A stretch of 64,000 nt of DNA, taken from contig NZ_CP071007.1 of the NCBI RefSeq assembly GCF_018417635.1, positions 4,278,501 to 4,342,500 on the forward strand. The letters are read 5' to 3'. Shown here one piece after another: positions 17,030 to 27,168 of the stretch (the first letter of the stretch is position 1; each line of letters starts with the position of its first letter). Under the pieces are notes generated by a model that worked only from the letters and a program-made list of their open reading frames with translations, made no database searches and was not told the DNA's origin. This stretch comes from Pseudomonas sp. SORT22 (lineage in GTDB: Bacteria > Pseudomonadota > Gammaproteobacteria > Pseudomonadales > Pseudomonadaceae). The position numbers and the translations under genes were made by a program.

Positions 17030-19825
17030 TTAAGGCAACCACTCCAGCACGCCGTTGCCACCGGCCACTACTACACGCGAAACGTCAACGCCATGCTCGA
17101 CATCGACTACAACACGGGTGCTGAAGGCTGCCGGCCAGCGCTGGACCAGCGCTTGGCACTGTTCCCGCGCAGGCAATGGCACTGCGAGGTTAAGCACTTG
17201 CGCATGGGGTACGCAGATCGCCAGCAAACCGGCTTGTGCAGCCTTCAGGCACAGGTCGACATCGGCACCACCCGCAAGCTGTTCATCCAGCCCGGCACAC
17301 TGCTCGAACAACGCCTTGCCCACCATCAGGCAGTCGGCCGACACCGCCTGGCAACCTCTTACCGCTTCCAGCCCGGGCAATGTCACTCGCACACGCGAAG
17401 CACCCTGCCGGGCATTGCGTACCAGGCCACTGCCGAGCAGCTCGTAACCGGCATGACTGATGACGCCATCGCGATCGAACATCTGGCAACCGACAACACC
17501 CACCTCAGGGCGCTGAGCCTGGTTGAGCAGGGATTCGATCCAGGCCGGCGACACCACCTCGCTGCGGCTCGACATCAGCACCAGGTACTGCCCCTGGGCC
17601 TGGGCCGCAGCCTGGTTGACCATCTGTACCCGCACCGACGACTCACAGGCAAACAAGCGCACCCGCGATCCCAGCCCCTGCACCGTGGCAAGGCCTGCGG
17701 CTACCGCCTCGGCATTGGCCGCCTCGCAGGTGACGATCACCTCGTAACGGGCATAGCGAGTACGCTGGACCACGCTTGCCAGGCTTACTTTGAGCTGCTC
17801 GAGATCGGAATCGGCAACCAGCACAATGCTCACTTGCGGGGTCTGCGGATGACGGAAGTCAACCTGGAAGGTACCGTCGGTACTTTCGTTGACCTGGCCA
17901 CGGTAACCCAGCACGTTCAAATGACGCTTGAGGGTGGTCAGGGCTTGACCAGCCATCGACTCCGGCGCTTGCTGGCCGATCACCAGGTACTCGTCCAGGT
18001 GGGCCATGCCGCTGATACCGCTGGCTTCGACCAGACGCAGGAGCAGATCGAATTCCAGCGCTTGCGCACAGTCTTCGCTGTAACCGCCCAGGTCGACAAC
18101 GGCCTGGCGACGCACCAGCCAATGCCGGGCCATCAGGTCAGGACGACTGCGCAGCAGGTCCAGGTCGCAACCAGGACGTACGACGCTGAGCAGGCGCCCG
18201 TCGCTGTCGCGCTGAACTTCGTTGGCAGAGATCGCCTGGCACCCCTGGGCACCGGACAGCTCGATCTGCAAACGCAACAAGCCGCCGGTAGCCAGTACAT
18301 CGCCCGCCTGCAACATCAGCAGCCATTCGCTGGAAAGCTGGCGTACCACCTGGTTCAGGTGCGCAACCATGTTGACCGGCGTAACCTTGATAAAGTGCAG
18401 GGCATCCCGGGCCGTGGTGATGGCCGGCAGTTCGCCGGCCTTGAGCACGACAATCTTGAAGTTGCGCAAACCGCTGGCGACCAGGCTGTCGAAGGTATCC
18501 TGCAAACCTGCGTTATCGTCCGCAAGATCGATCACCACAAAGGCTGTCTGCGGCGCCGGGGTTTTCCCCAGGTGGGCAAAAATGCGCTCGCGGGCGGCGC
18601 TGTCCGGGGTGGCCGCAGCGATTGCCGCCAGCACCTTGCCCGAAGGCGTGCTCGCCAGCTGCGTCTGCACAGCGGTAGCCGGCAGCAATTGGAGCTGCTC
18701 CAGCCAGGTGCCAAGGTCGCGGCGCAGCCCCTGGTCCTGCTCGCCCAGGCCTGCCAGCAGGCGCTGGCAAACCTGCGGGTTGAACACACCCAGTGCAAAG
18801 GCCTGCCAGTAGCGGGCCATGAGGCTCTCGGCGGTATCGTTGGGATGCTCGGCAAGCAATGCTTGCTGCCGTACCCAGGTACCTTCCAGCGCCCGGCTGT
18901 GAAGCTGTCCGGCGGGCCAGGCATGGACCATGAACTCGCTCGAGCGCAACTGACCGAACACGCTGCCGTTGTAGTACGGCATATCGACAAACTGGGTTGG
19001 CTCGAACGTCACTTGTGGTTCGGACGACAGGCTGTCCCAGCGCGAAGTGAACAGCAATGGCGCCTCACAGCGCGAGTGGGTATTGCGCACGAAGGCATTG
19101 AGGACTTCGAAGCCCCTGGCACTGGCAAATACCGCTGCCTGCTCGCCATCCCAGTGCTGGAGCTGGCGCACAGCCTGGCTCAGCAACTCTTCGCGAGCCT
19201 GCTCGGAAAGACTCCAGGGACGGTACTCGACCATCGCACTGGTGTGCGCCAGCAGCCGCGATGCGCCCTGGGCCAGCAGCCCATAGGAAACCGCCACACA
19301 CCAGCTATCGAACGACAGGTTCGCCGGCACGCTGCGCACCGCGGTTTTCAACACCTCGGTCCTGATCACTGCCCGCCACGCCTGCAAACCGTACTCGGCA
19401 TGCACGGCAATACGCCCCAGGGCGTTGCTGGCATGCAACTGAGCCTTGGGCGCAGAGCCGATCTTGTAGTAGTCCACGTCGCCATTACCAGGCTGGTAAC
19501 CCAGCGAGTAACCTTGAGCCATTACGTAATCGGCGTCGCCTTGCAAGGCTTCCACCGCCGCAGCGATGCCATCGGTCAGGAGGAAATCACACTCCAGGGT
19601 CAGCACCGCAAACGCGGTATCGACCTGCTCCAGGGTCTGCAGCACCTGCTCGGACCAGTCACCGACCGACGTTTGCGACGCCGGCGCTGCGAGTGTCTGC
19701 AGGTGTGCAAAGCGCGCCTGGTAATAGTGAGCGGCGCGCCCTGAATAGCCAGGCTCGTCCTGACCCAGCAAGACGACGGTGACGTCATCCAGCAGCGCTG
19801 CACAACCGATTGCTTGTTCGCCCAT
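17030..19825 (-). CDS. Large multi-domain glycosyltransferase B, flagellin glycosylation
   Basis: I chose the start at MGEQAIGCAALLDDVTVVLL (931 residues; TAGGTG ribosome site); two earlier in-frame ATGs exist 9 and 14 codons upstream. The N-terminal ~330 residues resemble a separate glycosyltransferase-like module (VTVVLLGQDEPGYSGRAAHY). Two GT2-like modules follow, near 450-640 and 660-900. Both lack a clear DXD: the metal-site positions read LLMLQAGDVL and LVLMSSRSEV. There is no GT4 domain at the end, unlike its two neighbours. It lies between the other two glycosyltransferases and is followed by its own terminator. It could be a structural or donor-binding partner of the flanking enzymes; activity is not proven by sequence. 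Confidence 0.75.
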   Translation of the reverse strand: MGEQAIGCAALLDDVTVVLLGQDEPGYSGRAAHYYQARFAHLQTLAAPASQTSVGDWSEQVLQTLEQVDTAFAVLTLECDFLLTDGIAAAVEALQGDADYVMAQGYSLGYQPGNGDVDYYKIGSAPKAQLHASNALGRIAVHAEYGLQAWRAVIRTEVLKTAVRSVPANLSFDSWCVAVSYGLLAQGASRLLAHTSAMVEYRPWSLSEQAREELLSQAVRQLQHWDGEQAAVFASARGFEVLNAFVRNTHSRCEAPLLFTSRWDSLSSEPQVTFEPTQFVDMPYYNGSVFGQLRSSEFMVHAWPAGQLHSRALEGTWVRQQALLAEHPNDTAESLMARYWQAFALGVFNPQVCQRLLAGLGEQDQGLRRDLGTWLEQLQLLPATAVQTQLASTPSGKVLAAIAAATPDSAARERIFAHLGKTPAPQTAFVVIDLADDNAGLQDTFDSLVASGLRNFKIVVLKAGELPAITTARDALHFIKVTPVNMVAHLNQVVRQLSSEWLLMLQAGDVLATGGLLRLQIELSGAQGCQAISANEVQRDSDGRLLSVVRPGCDLDLLRSRPDLMARHWLVRRQAVVDLGGYSEDCAQALEFDLLLRLVEASGISGMAHLDEYLVIGQQAPESMAGQALTTLKRHLNVLGYRGQVNESTDGTFQVDFRHPQTPQVSIVLVADSDLEQLKVSLASVVQRTRYARYEVIVTCEAANAEAVAAGLATVQGLGSRVRLFACESSVRVQMVNQAAAQAQGQYLVLMSSRSEVVSPAWIESLLNQAQRPEVGVVGCQMFDRDGVISHAGYELLGSGLVRNARQGASRVRVTLPGLEAVRGCQAVSADCLMVGKALFEQCAGLDEQLAGGADVDLCLKAAQAGLLAICVPHAQVLNLAVPLPAREQCQALVQRWPAAFSTRVVVDVEHGVDVSRVVVAGGNGVLEWLP

Positions 19826-19882
19826 AGTGCACCTAGTTCTCATGTTATCTGTCATGGCCAGCATCAAGGCCGGCCACTGTCG

Positions 19883-22800
19883 TTAATCGGCCAACCAGGC
19901 GTTAGCCCAGTGCTGAAGCTTGTCGGGTGTCAGCATGAAGTCGCGCAGCACCACTTCGCGCAGGGCATCGCCCAGGCGATAACTGGCCTGGGGATCGTCC
20001 AGATGCATGCGGATCGCTTCCAGCCAGGCCTGCGTCGAGTTGCCGGCCACCCGCGTACAAGGCAGGTAGCCCTGATAAGCCTTGGTATCGGAACACACCA
20101 CGGGGAAGCCGCAGGCGCCATACTCGAGCAAGCGCAGGTTGCTCTTGCAGTCGTTAAAGAGGTTGGTTTCCAGCGGTGCCAGCGCCAGATCCAGGTTCAG
20201 GCTCGCCAGCTTCTGCGGATAGAGCGACATGGCAATGCCGGTGTGGTACTCCTTGACGTAGGGCCTGAGCACCTCCGGGCACATACCAAAGAACACCCAG
20301 TCGACCTCGTCGGCAAGCTCCCGGACCACCTCGGCCAGCAGCTCCAGGTCACCTTGATGGCTGGTGCCCCCAGCCCAGCCGACACGCGGCTTGAGGGTGG
20401 TTTGTCGATGACTCTTGAGGTCGCTCCACATGTGCATCGCCAGCATGTTCGGCACCACCCGGATATCATGGTGCATGCTCGACAGCGCATCAGCCAGCGG
20501 CTGGGTCGACACCACCACACGGTCGCACAGGGAAATGCCGCGGCTCACCAGTTCGCGCATGTTCTGCGGCATGTTGCGGCTGTGCGCATTCTTTTTCGGC
20601 ACGTCGATGATGTAGTCGTCGATCTCGTAGATTCGCCGCGCACTGGAAAAGGTTTTGACCCGCTCGATATCCCGAATGGTACTGGCCATGTAACGGCACT
20701 GCAGGATGATCGAGTCCGGCTTGCAACGCTCCATTTCGATAGTGTTGGGCGTGGCGTAATCCAGCTGACCCTGGATCCAGCCGGCCCGCTCCAGCTCGGT
20801 AAATGGCTGCACCACCCGGTAATGCCCAACCGCCGTGGTGTTGACCGGCAACGCCAGCACATAGGGCAATGGCCGGCTGATGAACGGGTCCCAACCACTA
20901 CGCAAACCCGGTTCCAGATTGTAGCTGGACAGCTTCAGGCTAAGGTTGCGGTTGTAGGCCGGATCGTTGGCCACCAGGGGCAGCCAGCGCTGGTAGAAGG
21001 CGCGTTGGTCCCGTTCTATCGCCTTGGTGTCGACAACCTGCTCGACTGGCAGGCGCGCCACCATCGAAAACGGTGTCCAGACCACCAGGTAACCCTGCTC
21101 ACGCGCACGCAGGCAGAAATCGGCGTCGAGCAACTCAACGCTGAATGCCTGGACATCCAGACCACCCAGCGCATCGAACAGGTCGCGCCGCACCAGCAGG
21201 CAATGGGCGCTGACAGCGCTGAGGTTCTGTACCGCAAGCAAGCGGTTCATGTAACCACCGGCATCGACCGGCTGACCGTAGAACGGGCTTCCCGCCAGGC
21301 CATGCACACCCAGCAGCAGCCCGGCATTGACCACCATGCCGGCGCTGCTACACATCTTCGGACCGACAATGCCGACTTCCGGACGCTGGCCCTGGCGCAT
21401 CAATTCGCTCAGCCACTGGCCATCGAACATCAGGCAGCCAGGGTCGACCAGCAACAGATAGCTGCCTCGCGCCTGCTCGGCGGCCTGGTTGATCAGTTGC
21501 TGCCCGGCGCTGTCCTCGGACTGGACAATGTGCAACTGATCGCTGCCCAGTTGCCGCATCGCAGCAAGCCAGGACTGCAGATCCTGAGGCTCGTCACCCT
21601 TGGTGGCGATCAGTACTTCATAGTTGCGGTAGGCGGTGTGTTCGAAAATCGATTCGACACAACGCCGAAGCGCCTGCAGGTCTTGCCCGGCCACGATGAT
21701 GATCGACACCGCGGGCGTATCAGCGTGCTGGTACAGCACTCGGGTCAACATGCTGTTTTCGGCCGATACCAGCTCGGCCTCGATACCCAGGCGCTGCAGG
21801 TGCGCCTGCAATACGCGTGGTGCCTGGGCCAGGCAGGCCGGCTCGGACTGCCAGCTGGAATAGCTGTACTGACTTTGCACCAGCAGTTCGGCGACGTGCT
21901 CGACCACCTGCAAACCATGGCTTTCAACCATCCGCCAGAGCAGATCTTGCGGCGCCAGGACGTCATAATCAGCCGTGAAGCCGCCCAGCTCCAACAGCCG
22001 GGTCCGCTCGAAGGCCAGCATTCGTCCGACGTAGGGGAAGCTGCGCATCAGATCGAGGTTGAAGTCGGGTTTGAAGATCGGCTGGCCAACCTGCAGGTTA
22101 TCGTCACTGCCCTCATCGGTGTACAGGCACAACCGGTCCGTGTGCAAGGCCAGGCGCTCGGCCATGATCACCAGGGCATGAGGATGCAGACGATCACCGG
22201 CGCGTAGCAGCAACACCCAGTCTGCCGATTCAGCCCTGGCGATCCGCGCATTGAGCTGTTCAAAACCATTGCCACGCAAAGCGCTGTACTCGACACCCGC
22301 ATCACTCGCAGGCGGCTCTTGAGTGCCAAGCACCCAGACCTGATGCGGCGCATAAGACTGGGCGGCCAGGCTGTCGAGTGTCGACTTCAACGGCATCGCC
22401 TCGCCCTGTGGATCGAACACCACAGCAACGATGCGCGGTTGTCGTGGCCATTGCTCGATCCGTTTGGGCAGCAGGCTGATCTGCGCGGGCGACAAAGTGC
22501 GGCACTCAAGCCACTCGGCATAGAGCTCGGCAAAGCTCAGGCTGTGGGTACCGACTTGCTGCTGATAGTGGCCCATCTGCCCGGCGTACAACCGGGTCAG
22601 TTCATATTCGTCCCACTCCAGCGTCTCGCCTGGGCGAAAATCCTCAAGCGCCACGTAGCGAATCCAGCCGGTGGCCGGCGGCGCTTCGCCGGTGTTGGCG
22701 GCGAGCATCTGCTGCAACCATTCGCTCTCGGTCTTGTGTGCAAGGGTGATGCCGGCCTGATGGCTCAGACGTCCGGCATGGACCCGCTCGATACTGAGCA

Positions 22801-23449
22801 TGTTAGACAGGTAGGCCAGGTGCCCACGGCGCAACAGGCACATGTACAGCGCCATGTCCAGGCGCGCAACGAACCCTGCGCCCTGCTGCACCAACTGCGG
22901 CAGGTACTGCTCTACCGCAGCCCGGCGCATGAGCATGTGACTGATGCCGCCAAACAGGTTGGGAACCTTGCTGGTGACCGCATCGAGCATGTCACCGCCG
23001 TTGAGGATCGCGCTGCAAGGGGCAATCACGCAGTTGGCCGGCCGCGGCGGCAACAGCGTCTCGTCCGCCGCGCAGATCAGCCGGTGGTTGACCACCATGT
23101 TGACCTCGGGGCAATCGGCCATGATCCGCGCCTGTTGCTCGATGCAGTTTTCGATCAACCAGTCGTCGTCACAAAGAAACTTGACGAACTCGCCCCGGGA
23201 GTGCTCCAGGCATTGCAGCAGGTTACCGGCAAAGCCCAGGGTCGCGGGGTTGCGCGAATAGCGCAGTTCGCAGCTTGCCTGCGCAACCCTCTCATCGAAA
23301 ATGGCCTTGATCTCGTCCCCCTGACTGTCGTCGCAAACGATGACCTCGAGGTTGGTGTAGCTCTGGGAGATGGCACTGAGCAGCGCGCGACTGAAGAACT
23401 CGGGGTTGAAGGCAGGAATGGCGATGCTGACGAGGGGTTGTTCGATCAT
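19883..23449 (-). CDS. Large multi-domain glycosyltransferase C, flagellin glycosylation
   Basis: The start at MIEQPLVSIAIPAFNPEFFS gives 1188 residues. The first GT2 module (1-300) is canonical: VSIAIPAFN, a CDD nucleotide-binding site near 39-41 and a full DDD metal site at 94-96. A second, degenerate GT2-like module follows (about 330-560; LLLRAGDRL), then a third (about 590-830; LLLVDPGCL), then a GT4-like C-terminal domain (about 870-1188; GWAGGTSHQGDLELLAEVV, LEYGACGFPVVCSD). It lies directly before flgL on the strand and resembles the first transferase gene of the P. syringae flagellin glycosylation island. It is the only one of the three with an intact GT2 active site. Confidence 0.85.
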   Translation of the reverse strand: MIEQPLVSIAIPAFNPEFFSRALLSAISQSYTNLEVIVCDDSQGDEIKAIFDERVAQASCELRYSRNPATLGFAGNLLQCLEHSRGEFVKFLCDDDWLIENCIEQQARIMADCPEVNMVVNHRLICAADETLLPPRPANCVIAPCSAILNGGDMLDAVTSKVPNLFGGISHMLMRRAAVEQYLPQLVQQGAGFVARLDMALYMCLLRRGHLAYLSNMLSIERVHAGRLSHQAGITLAHKTESEWLQQMLAANTGEAPPATGWIRYVALEDFRPGETLEWDEYELTRLYAGQMGHYQQQVGTHSLSFAELYAEWLECRTLSPAQISLLPKRIEQWPRQPRIVAVVFDPQGEAMPLKSTLDSLAAQSYAPHQVWVLGTQEPPASDAGVEYSALRGNGFEQLNARIARAESADWVLLLRAGDRLHPHALVIMAERLALHTDRLCLYTDEGSDDNLQVGQPIFKPDFNLDLMRSFPYVGRMLAFERTRLLELGGFTADYDVLAPQDLLWRMVESHGLQVVEHVAELLVQSQYSYSSWQSEPACLAQAPRVLQAHLQRLGIEAELVSAENSMLTRVLYQHADTPAVSIIIVAGQDLQALRRCVESIFEHTAYRNYEVLIATKGDEPQDLQSWLAAMRQLGSDQLHIVQSEDSAGQQLINQAAEQARGSYLLLVDPGCLMFDGQWLSELMRQGQRPEVGIVGPKMCSSAGMVVNAGLLLGVHGLAGSPFYGQPVDAGGYMNRLLAVQNLSAVSAHCLLVRRDLFDALGGLDVQAFSVELLDADFCLRAREQGYLVVWTPFSMVARLPVEQVVDTKAIERDQRAFYQRWLPLVANDPAYNRNLSLKLSSYNLEPGLRSGWDPFISRPLPYVLALPVNTTAVGHYRVVQPFTELERAGWIQGQLDYATPNTIEMERCKPDSIILQCRYMASTIRDIERVKTFSSARRIYEIDDYIIDVPKKNAHSRNMPQNMRELVSRGISLCDRVVVSTQPLADALSSMHHDIRVVPNMLAMHMWSDLKSHRQTTLKPRVGWAGGTSHQGDLELLAEVVRELADEVDWVFFGMCPEVLRPYVKEYHTGIAMSLYPQKLASLNLDLALAPLETNLFNDCKSNLRLLEYGACGFPVVCSDTKAYQGYLPCTRVAGNSTQAWLEAIRMHLDDPQASYRLGDALREVVLRDFMLTPDKLQHWANAWLAD

Positions 23450-23521
23450 AGTGGTAGGCCTGGAGAGGGTTCCGGGTGATGCCGGCAGGGGCATCACCCG
23501 GTGATGTTGCGCAAAGATGTA

Positions 23522-25096
23522 TCAGAGCCGGTTGAACAGGCTCAGCGAGGAGATCTTGGTGAACGCCAATTGCGACGCCTGCAGCATTGTCTGCTGCAGG
23601 TTCAGGCGGATCAGCACATCGGCCGGATCGGCGTCGCGGATCGAACTCTGGGTCTTGGTATTGGCCATCTTCAGGCTTTCGTTGGTATCGGCCTGGACGT
23701 CCAGGGCGGCACCCCGGGCACCGATTGAGCTGATCGCCTCGGCAACCTTGTTGGCGCCGCTTTCCAGGTTACCGATGGCCGACTGCAAAGCCCCCTGGTA
23801 TTTCTGCCGCGCCGCCAGGTTGTTGTCGACCGGCAATTCAAGCGCCTTGCGAAACTCCGAGATGGTGTCGAGGATATTCTGGGTCTGATGGGTATCGACC
23901 TTGACCGAGAACTGGTCGCCGCTAGCCGGCACTGCCGAGAAGTCGAAGTCGACACCGGCAATATTGGCCTTGGTCGCCGGGGTACCGGTCAGGTTGCCAG
24001 TGGCCACCGGGCGCGCATCCGGCCCCATTGGCTGGGCATACACTTCATAGGCCGAGGCACTGGTGAACTTGATGATCGCGCCACCGCCAGGAAAGGCATT
24101 GTGGTACGCCGTCTGGTCGGTAATCTTGGCTCCGGTGATCTGCGATGACGAGGTATTGCCGGCGCTGCGCGAGCCACTGACTTCGTCGGGTTTGGAGCTT
24201 AGCGAGAAGCTGTGACCGGCGATGACCGCGTCCGGGTTGGCCTTGTCGGCATCCGTCAGGTTGATGTCCAGGCGCATCTCGACACCACGGAAGGTGATGT
24301 TGGCCGGCTTTTTCGGGTCGAAGGCGCCTTCACCGGTGGCTTCCAGGGTCACGTCGTTGTTGGCTGCGTCAGTGATCTTGAACTGCGTGCTGCTGGTGAA
24401 GGTGATGGTGTACGGCTCGCCACCACGGAAACGATCGTTGTACTGGGTGCTGCCGGAGACCTGGCCATTGGACAGACTGACACGGCCGTCATCCACGGCC
24501 GGCGAGGTCAGCTTGGTCTGGCTGCGGCTGGTGTTCAGCGCCTGTTCGAACACACTGTAGCCACTCTCGTTGGTAGCCATGGTGAGCATGTCACCGACCT
24601 GCAGGCTCAGGGTGCTCTGGTCGCCCTGGTAGGTGTAGGTACCATCGGCATTACGCACGTAGGGCGGGGTGTCGCCACGGGAGCCGGAGAACAGGTATTT
24701 GCCGTTCTCGTCACGGCTGTTCATCAGGCTGTAGAGCTGCTCTTCGAGCTGGGTCAGTTCCTGGGCATCGGCCTTGCGGTCGGCGTCGGTGTAGCCACCG
24801 CTGCCGGCGCTGATGGCCAGTTCCTTGACCCGCGCCAGGATGTTGGTAATGCCGTTGAGGGTCGACTCGGAGGTGCCCAGGCTGTTGCGCACGTTGGTGA
24901 TGTTGCCATCGTACTGGTCGATCAGGTTGCTCTGCTGTTGCAGTTGCAGCAGGCGCGCAGCCCCTACCGGATCATCGGCAGCGGTACGCACACGAATGTT
25001 GTCGCTGGCCTGCTGGCCGGTCTTGACCACGTTGGAAAAGTTGCGCTGATAGTTCGCGGAGCTGGTTTCGTAAAACTGGGAAGTAGAAATACGCAC
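23522..25096 (-). CDS. flgL: FlgL, hook-filament junction protein 3
   Basis: FlgL is the distal junction protein between hook and filament. The N-terminus MRISTSQFYETSSANYQRNF and the C-terminus (LNLQQTMLQASQLAFTKISSLSLFNRL) are the conserved flagellin-like helices. The protein starts with GTG behind AAGGAG. At 524 residues it is much longer than the enteric form (about 317), through an expanded middle domain. It is 14 bases downstream of flgK. Confidence 0.95.
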   Translation of the reverse strand: MRISTSQFYETSSANYQRNFSNVVKTGQQASDNIRVRTAADDPVGAARLLQLQQQSNLIDQYDGNITNVRNSLGTSESTLNGITNILARVKELAISAGSGGYTDADRKADAQELTQLEEQLYSLMNSRDENGKYLFSGSRGDTPPYVRNADGTYTYQGDQSTLSLQVGDMLTMATNESGYSVFEQALNTSRSQTKLTSPAVDDGRVSLSNGQVSGSTQYNDRFRGGEPYTITFTSSTQFKITDAANNDVTLEATGEGAFDPKKPANITFRGVEMRLDINLTDADKANPDAVIAGHSFSLSSKPDEVSGSRSAGNTSSSQITGAKITDQTAYHNAFPGGGAIIKFTSASAYEVYAQPMGPDARPVATGNLTGTPATKANIAGVDFDFSAVPASGDQFSVKVDTHQTQNILDTISEFRKALELPVDNNLAARQKYQGALQSAIGNLESGANKVAEAISSIGARGAALDVQADTNESLKMANTKTQSSIRDADPADVLIRLNLQQTMLQASQLAFTKISSLSLFNRL

Positions 25097-25109
25097 GGTC
25101 TACCACTCC

Positions 25110-27158
25110 TTAAAGGGCGTTGATCAGCGTGGAGAAAATTTCCTGCGCCGCTTTGATGATTTGCGACGAGGCCGTGTAGTACTGCTGGTACTTGATCAGG
25201 TTGCCGGCTTCTTCGTCGAGCTGTACGCCCGACAGCGAATCGCGTGCGCCCCGGGCCGACTCATGCAGGGCGCCGGTAGAGTCGACGTCCATCTGCGCCT
25301 GGGCGGTCTTGCCGCCGACGTTTTCCACCAGCTTGCCATAGGCGTCGGTGAGGCTGATGCCCTTGCCGTTGGCGCCGACTTCAACCGTACCTTTGGTCTG
25401 CAGGTCGATCAGCGCCTGGCCGTTGCGGTTGTTGTCCGAACCCGAGCCGGTCATGCCGATGGTGTAGTTATCACCCTGCTTGGGTGCACCCGAGACGCTC
25501 ATCTCGAAGGTGAAGGACTTCTGGTTGCCGCTGGCATCCTTGATCGGCGCGCCGGTGGAATCGACCATCGGCACCGAGAACTGCAGTTTGTTTTCCTGAC
25601 CGGGAATAATGGTGCCGCTACCCAGGGTACCGCCCTTGGCATCGAGCAGCTTGTAGGTCTGCGGGTTGGCCTTTTCGTCACCGAACACCAGCTTGACCGG
25701 GGTCGAGTACTTCAGGCCATTCTGCAGATCCAGGCGCTGGGCCGGGTCGTAGATGTCCAGGGTCGAGGTCAGGTTGGGCTGTCCGATGATCCCGGTGCCC
25801 TGGTTGCCGGCACCACTGGTAGACGTCAGCGGCGATGCCAGCGCCAGGCGCTTGGGGTCGGTAAGGACGGTGTCCAGGTTGGTCGCGGCATTACGTGTCG
25901 GGGTGATCTTGAAGGTGTCACCGGCCTGCAGCGCGCCGCCATTGAGGTTGAGGCTGAAACCGTCGATGACCGGTGCCGGATCGTCATTGAGATCATAGGA
26001 ACCGACCACGCTGCCCTCCGGCAGCTTCTTGACGCTGTAACCCGTGGCGCTGGTGAAGGTCACCTGATAGTCGCTGGTGCTCAGCTTGCCGGTGTCCTTG
26101 ATGGTCACATCGAGGTTGCCGGAGCCTGCGCTGTTGCCCGCCTGGGCAATGCTGCGCTGGCTGATCAGTTCGGGGCTGTTGATGTTGTTGAACAGGGCCG
26201 CGCCGAACTCGCCGTTCTTGTCGATACCCTGGGCCAGCTGGCTGTTGATCCGGTCGGCCATGACCAGGGCCACGCGCCCCAGCTCGTTCAGCGACGGGTC
26301 GAGCACTTCGCTGCGATAGCGCAGCAGGCCGCCGATCTCGCCACCGCGAAGGCTCGAGGTAACGTCCATGGTGGTGCTGCCACGGTTGAGCTGCACGACA
26401 AATCGGGTCGGGTCGGTCTTGCTCGGCGCGGTCTCGAGGTTGTTGGTGGTTTTACCCAACACCAGCGGCTGGCCGTTTTCCAGGTAGATATCGAGGTTGC
26501 CTTCGCGCTCGACCACCTGGGTACCGACCAGCTCGGAGAGCTGACGTACCGCCTCGTTGCGCTGATCGAGCAGGTCGTTGGGGGTGCCCTGCACCACCGC
26601 CACCTTGGAGATCTGATCGTTGTACTGGGCAATGGTTGCCGTCAGCTTGTTGACCTGGTCGGCCATCGAAGCGAGGTTGCCATTGATGTTGCTGTTCTGC
26701 TCGTTGAGCTGGCTGGCGATGGTGTTGAAGCGCTTGCTCAGCGATTGCGCGCTGGTCAGCAGCAGCTGACGCGAGGCATCTTCATTGGGCTTGGCAGCAG
26801 CGCTCTGCAAGGCACTGAAGAAGCTCTTCAAGGCACCCGTGATACCCGTGTCGGCGCCCGACAGCATCTGGTCGATCGGCCCGACCTGCTTCAGGTACGA
26901 GGCGGCATCGCTGCTCAGCGAGGTGGTGGTACGCAACTGGTTTTCAAGGTAGGCGTTGTACACCCGACGCACATCGGAGAGGGTCGTGCCGGTGCCGATG
27001 AACACACCGCCAACCTGCTGCGCGCCGTTGGACCGCTGCACATTCTGCTGGCGCGAATAACCGGCAACATCGGCATTGGCAATGTTGTTACCCGTGGTGT
27101 GCAGGCCCGCCTGGTTGGCGTTGAGCCCCGACATCCCGATGTTGATCAAACTCGCCAT
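25110..27158 (-). CDS. flgK: FlgK, hook-filament junction protein 1
   Basis: FlgK sits directly on the hook and joins it to FlgL. The N-terminus SLINIGMSGLNANQAGLHTTGNNIANADVAGY carries the NNIANADVAGYSRQ motif of axial proteins. The C-terminus (LSGVQLDEEAGNLIKYQQYYTASSQIIK) is the matching helix. The 682-residue length exceeds enteric FlgK (about 547); the extra length is in the Gly/Thr/Ser-rich middle. It follows flgJ by 10 bases. Confidence 0.96.
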   Translation of the reverse strand: MASLINIGMSGLNANQAGLHTTGNNIANADVAGYSRQQNVQRSNGAQQVGGVFIGTGTTLSDVRRVYNAYLENQLRTTTSLSSDAASYLKQVGPIDQMLSGADTGITGALKSFFSALQSAAAKPNEDASRQLLLTSAQSLSKRFNTIASQLNEQNSNINGNLASMADQVNKLTATIAQYNDQISKVAVVQGTPNDLLDQRNEAVRQLSELVGTQVVEREGNLDIYLENGQPLVLGKTTNNLETAPSKTDPTRFVVQLNRGSTTMDVTSSLRGGEIGGLLRYRSEVLDPSLNELGRVALVMADRINSQLAQGIDKNGEFGAALFNNINSPELISQRSIAQAGNSAGSGNLDVTIKDTGKLSTSDYQVTFTSATGYSVKKLPEGSVVGSYDLNDDPAPVIDGFSLNLNGGALQAGDTFKITPTRNAATNLDTVLTDPKRLALASPLTSTSGAGNQGTGIIGQPNLTSTLDIYDPAQRLDLQNGLKYSTPVKLVFGDEKANPQTYKLLDAKGGTLGSGTIIPGQENKLQFSVPMVDSTGAPIKDASGNQKSFTFEMSVSGAPKQGDNYTIGMTGSGSDNNRNGQALIDLQTKGTVEVGANGKGISLTDAYGKLVENVGGKTAQAQMDVDSTGALHESARGARDSLSGVQLDEEAGNLIKYQQYYTASSQIIKAAQEIFSTLINAL

Positions 27159-27168
27159 GGTTCAAACC

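Noticed and set aside
16838..19744. A 968-codon open frame on the plus strand
   Set aside because: It lies fully antisense to glycosyltransferase B, reads as His/Gln/Arg-rich nonsense and has no domain pattern. Long antisense frames are common opposite high-GC genes. The same holds for frames at 1291-3627, 13270-14292, 14296-15633, 19814-22207 and 25161-27185.
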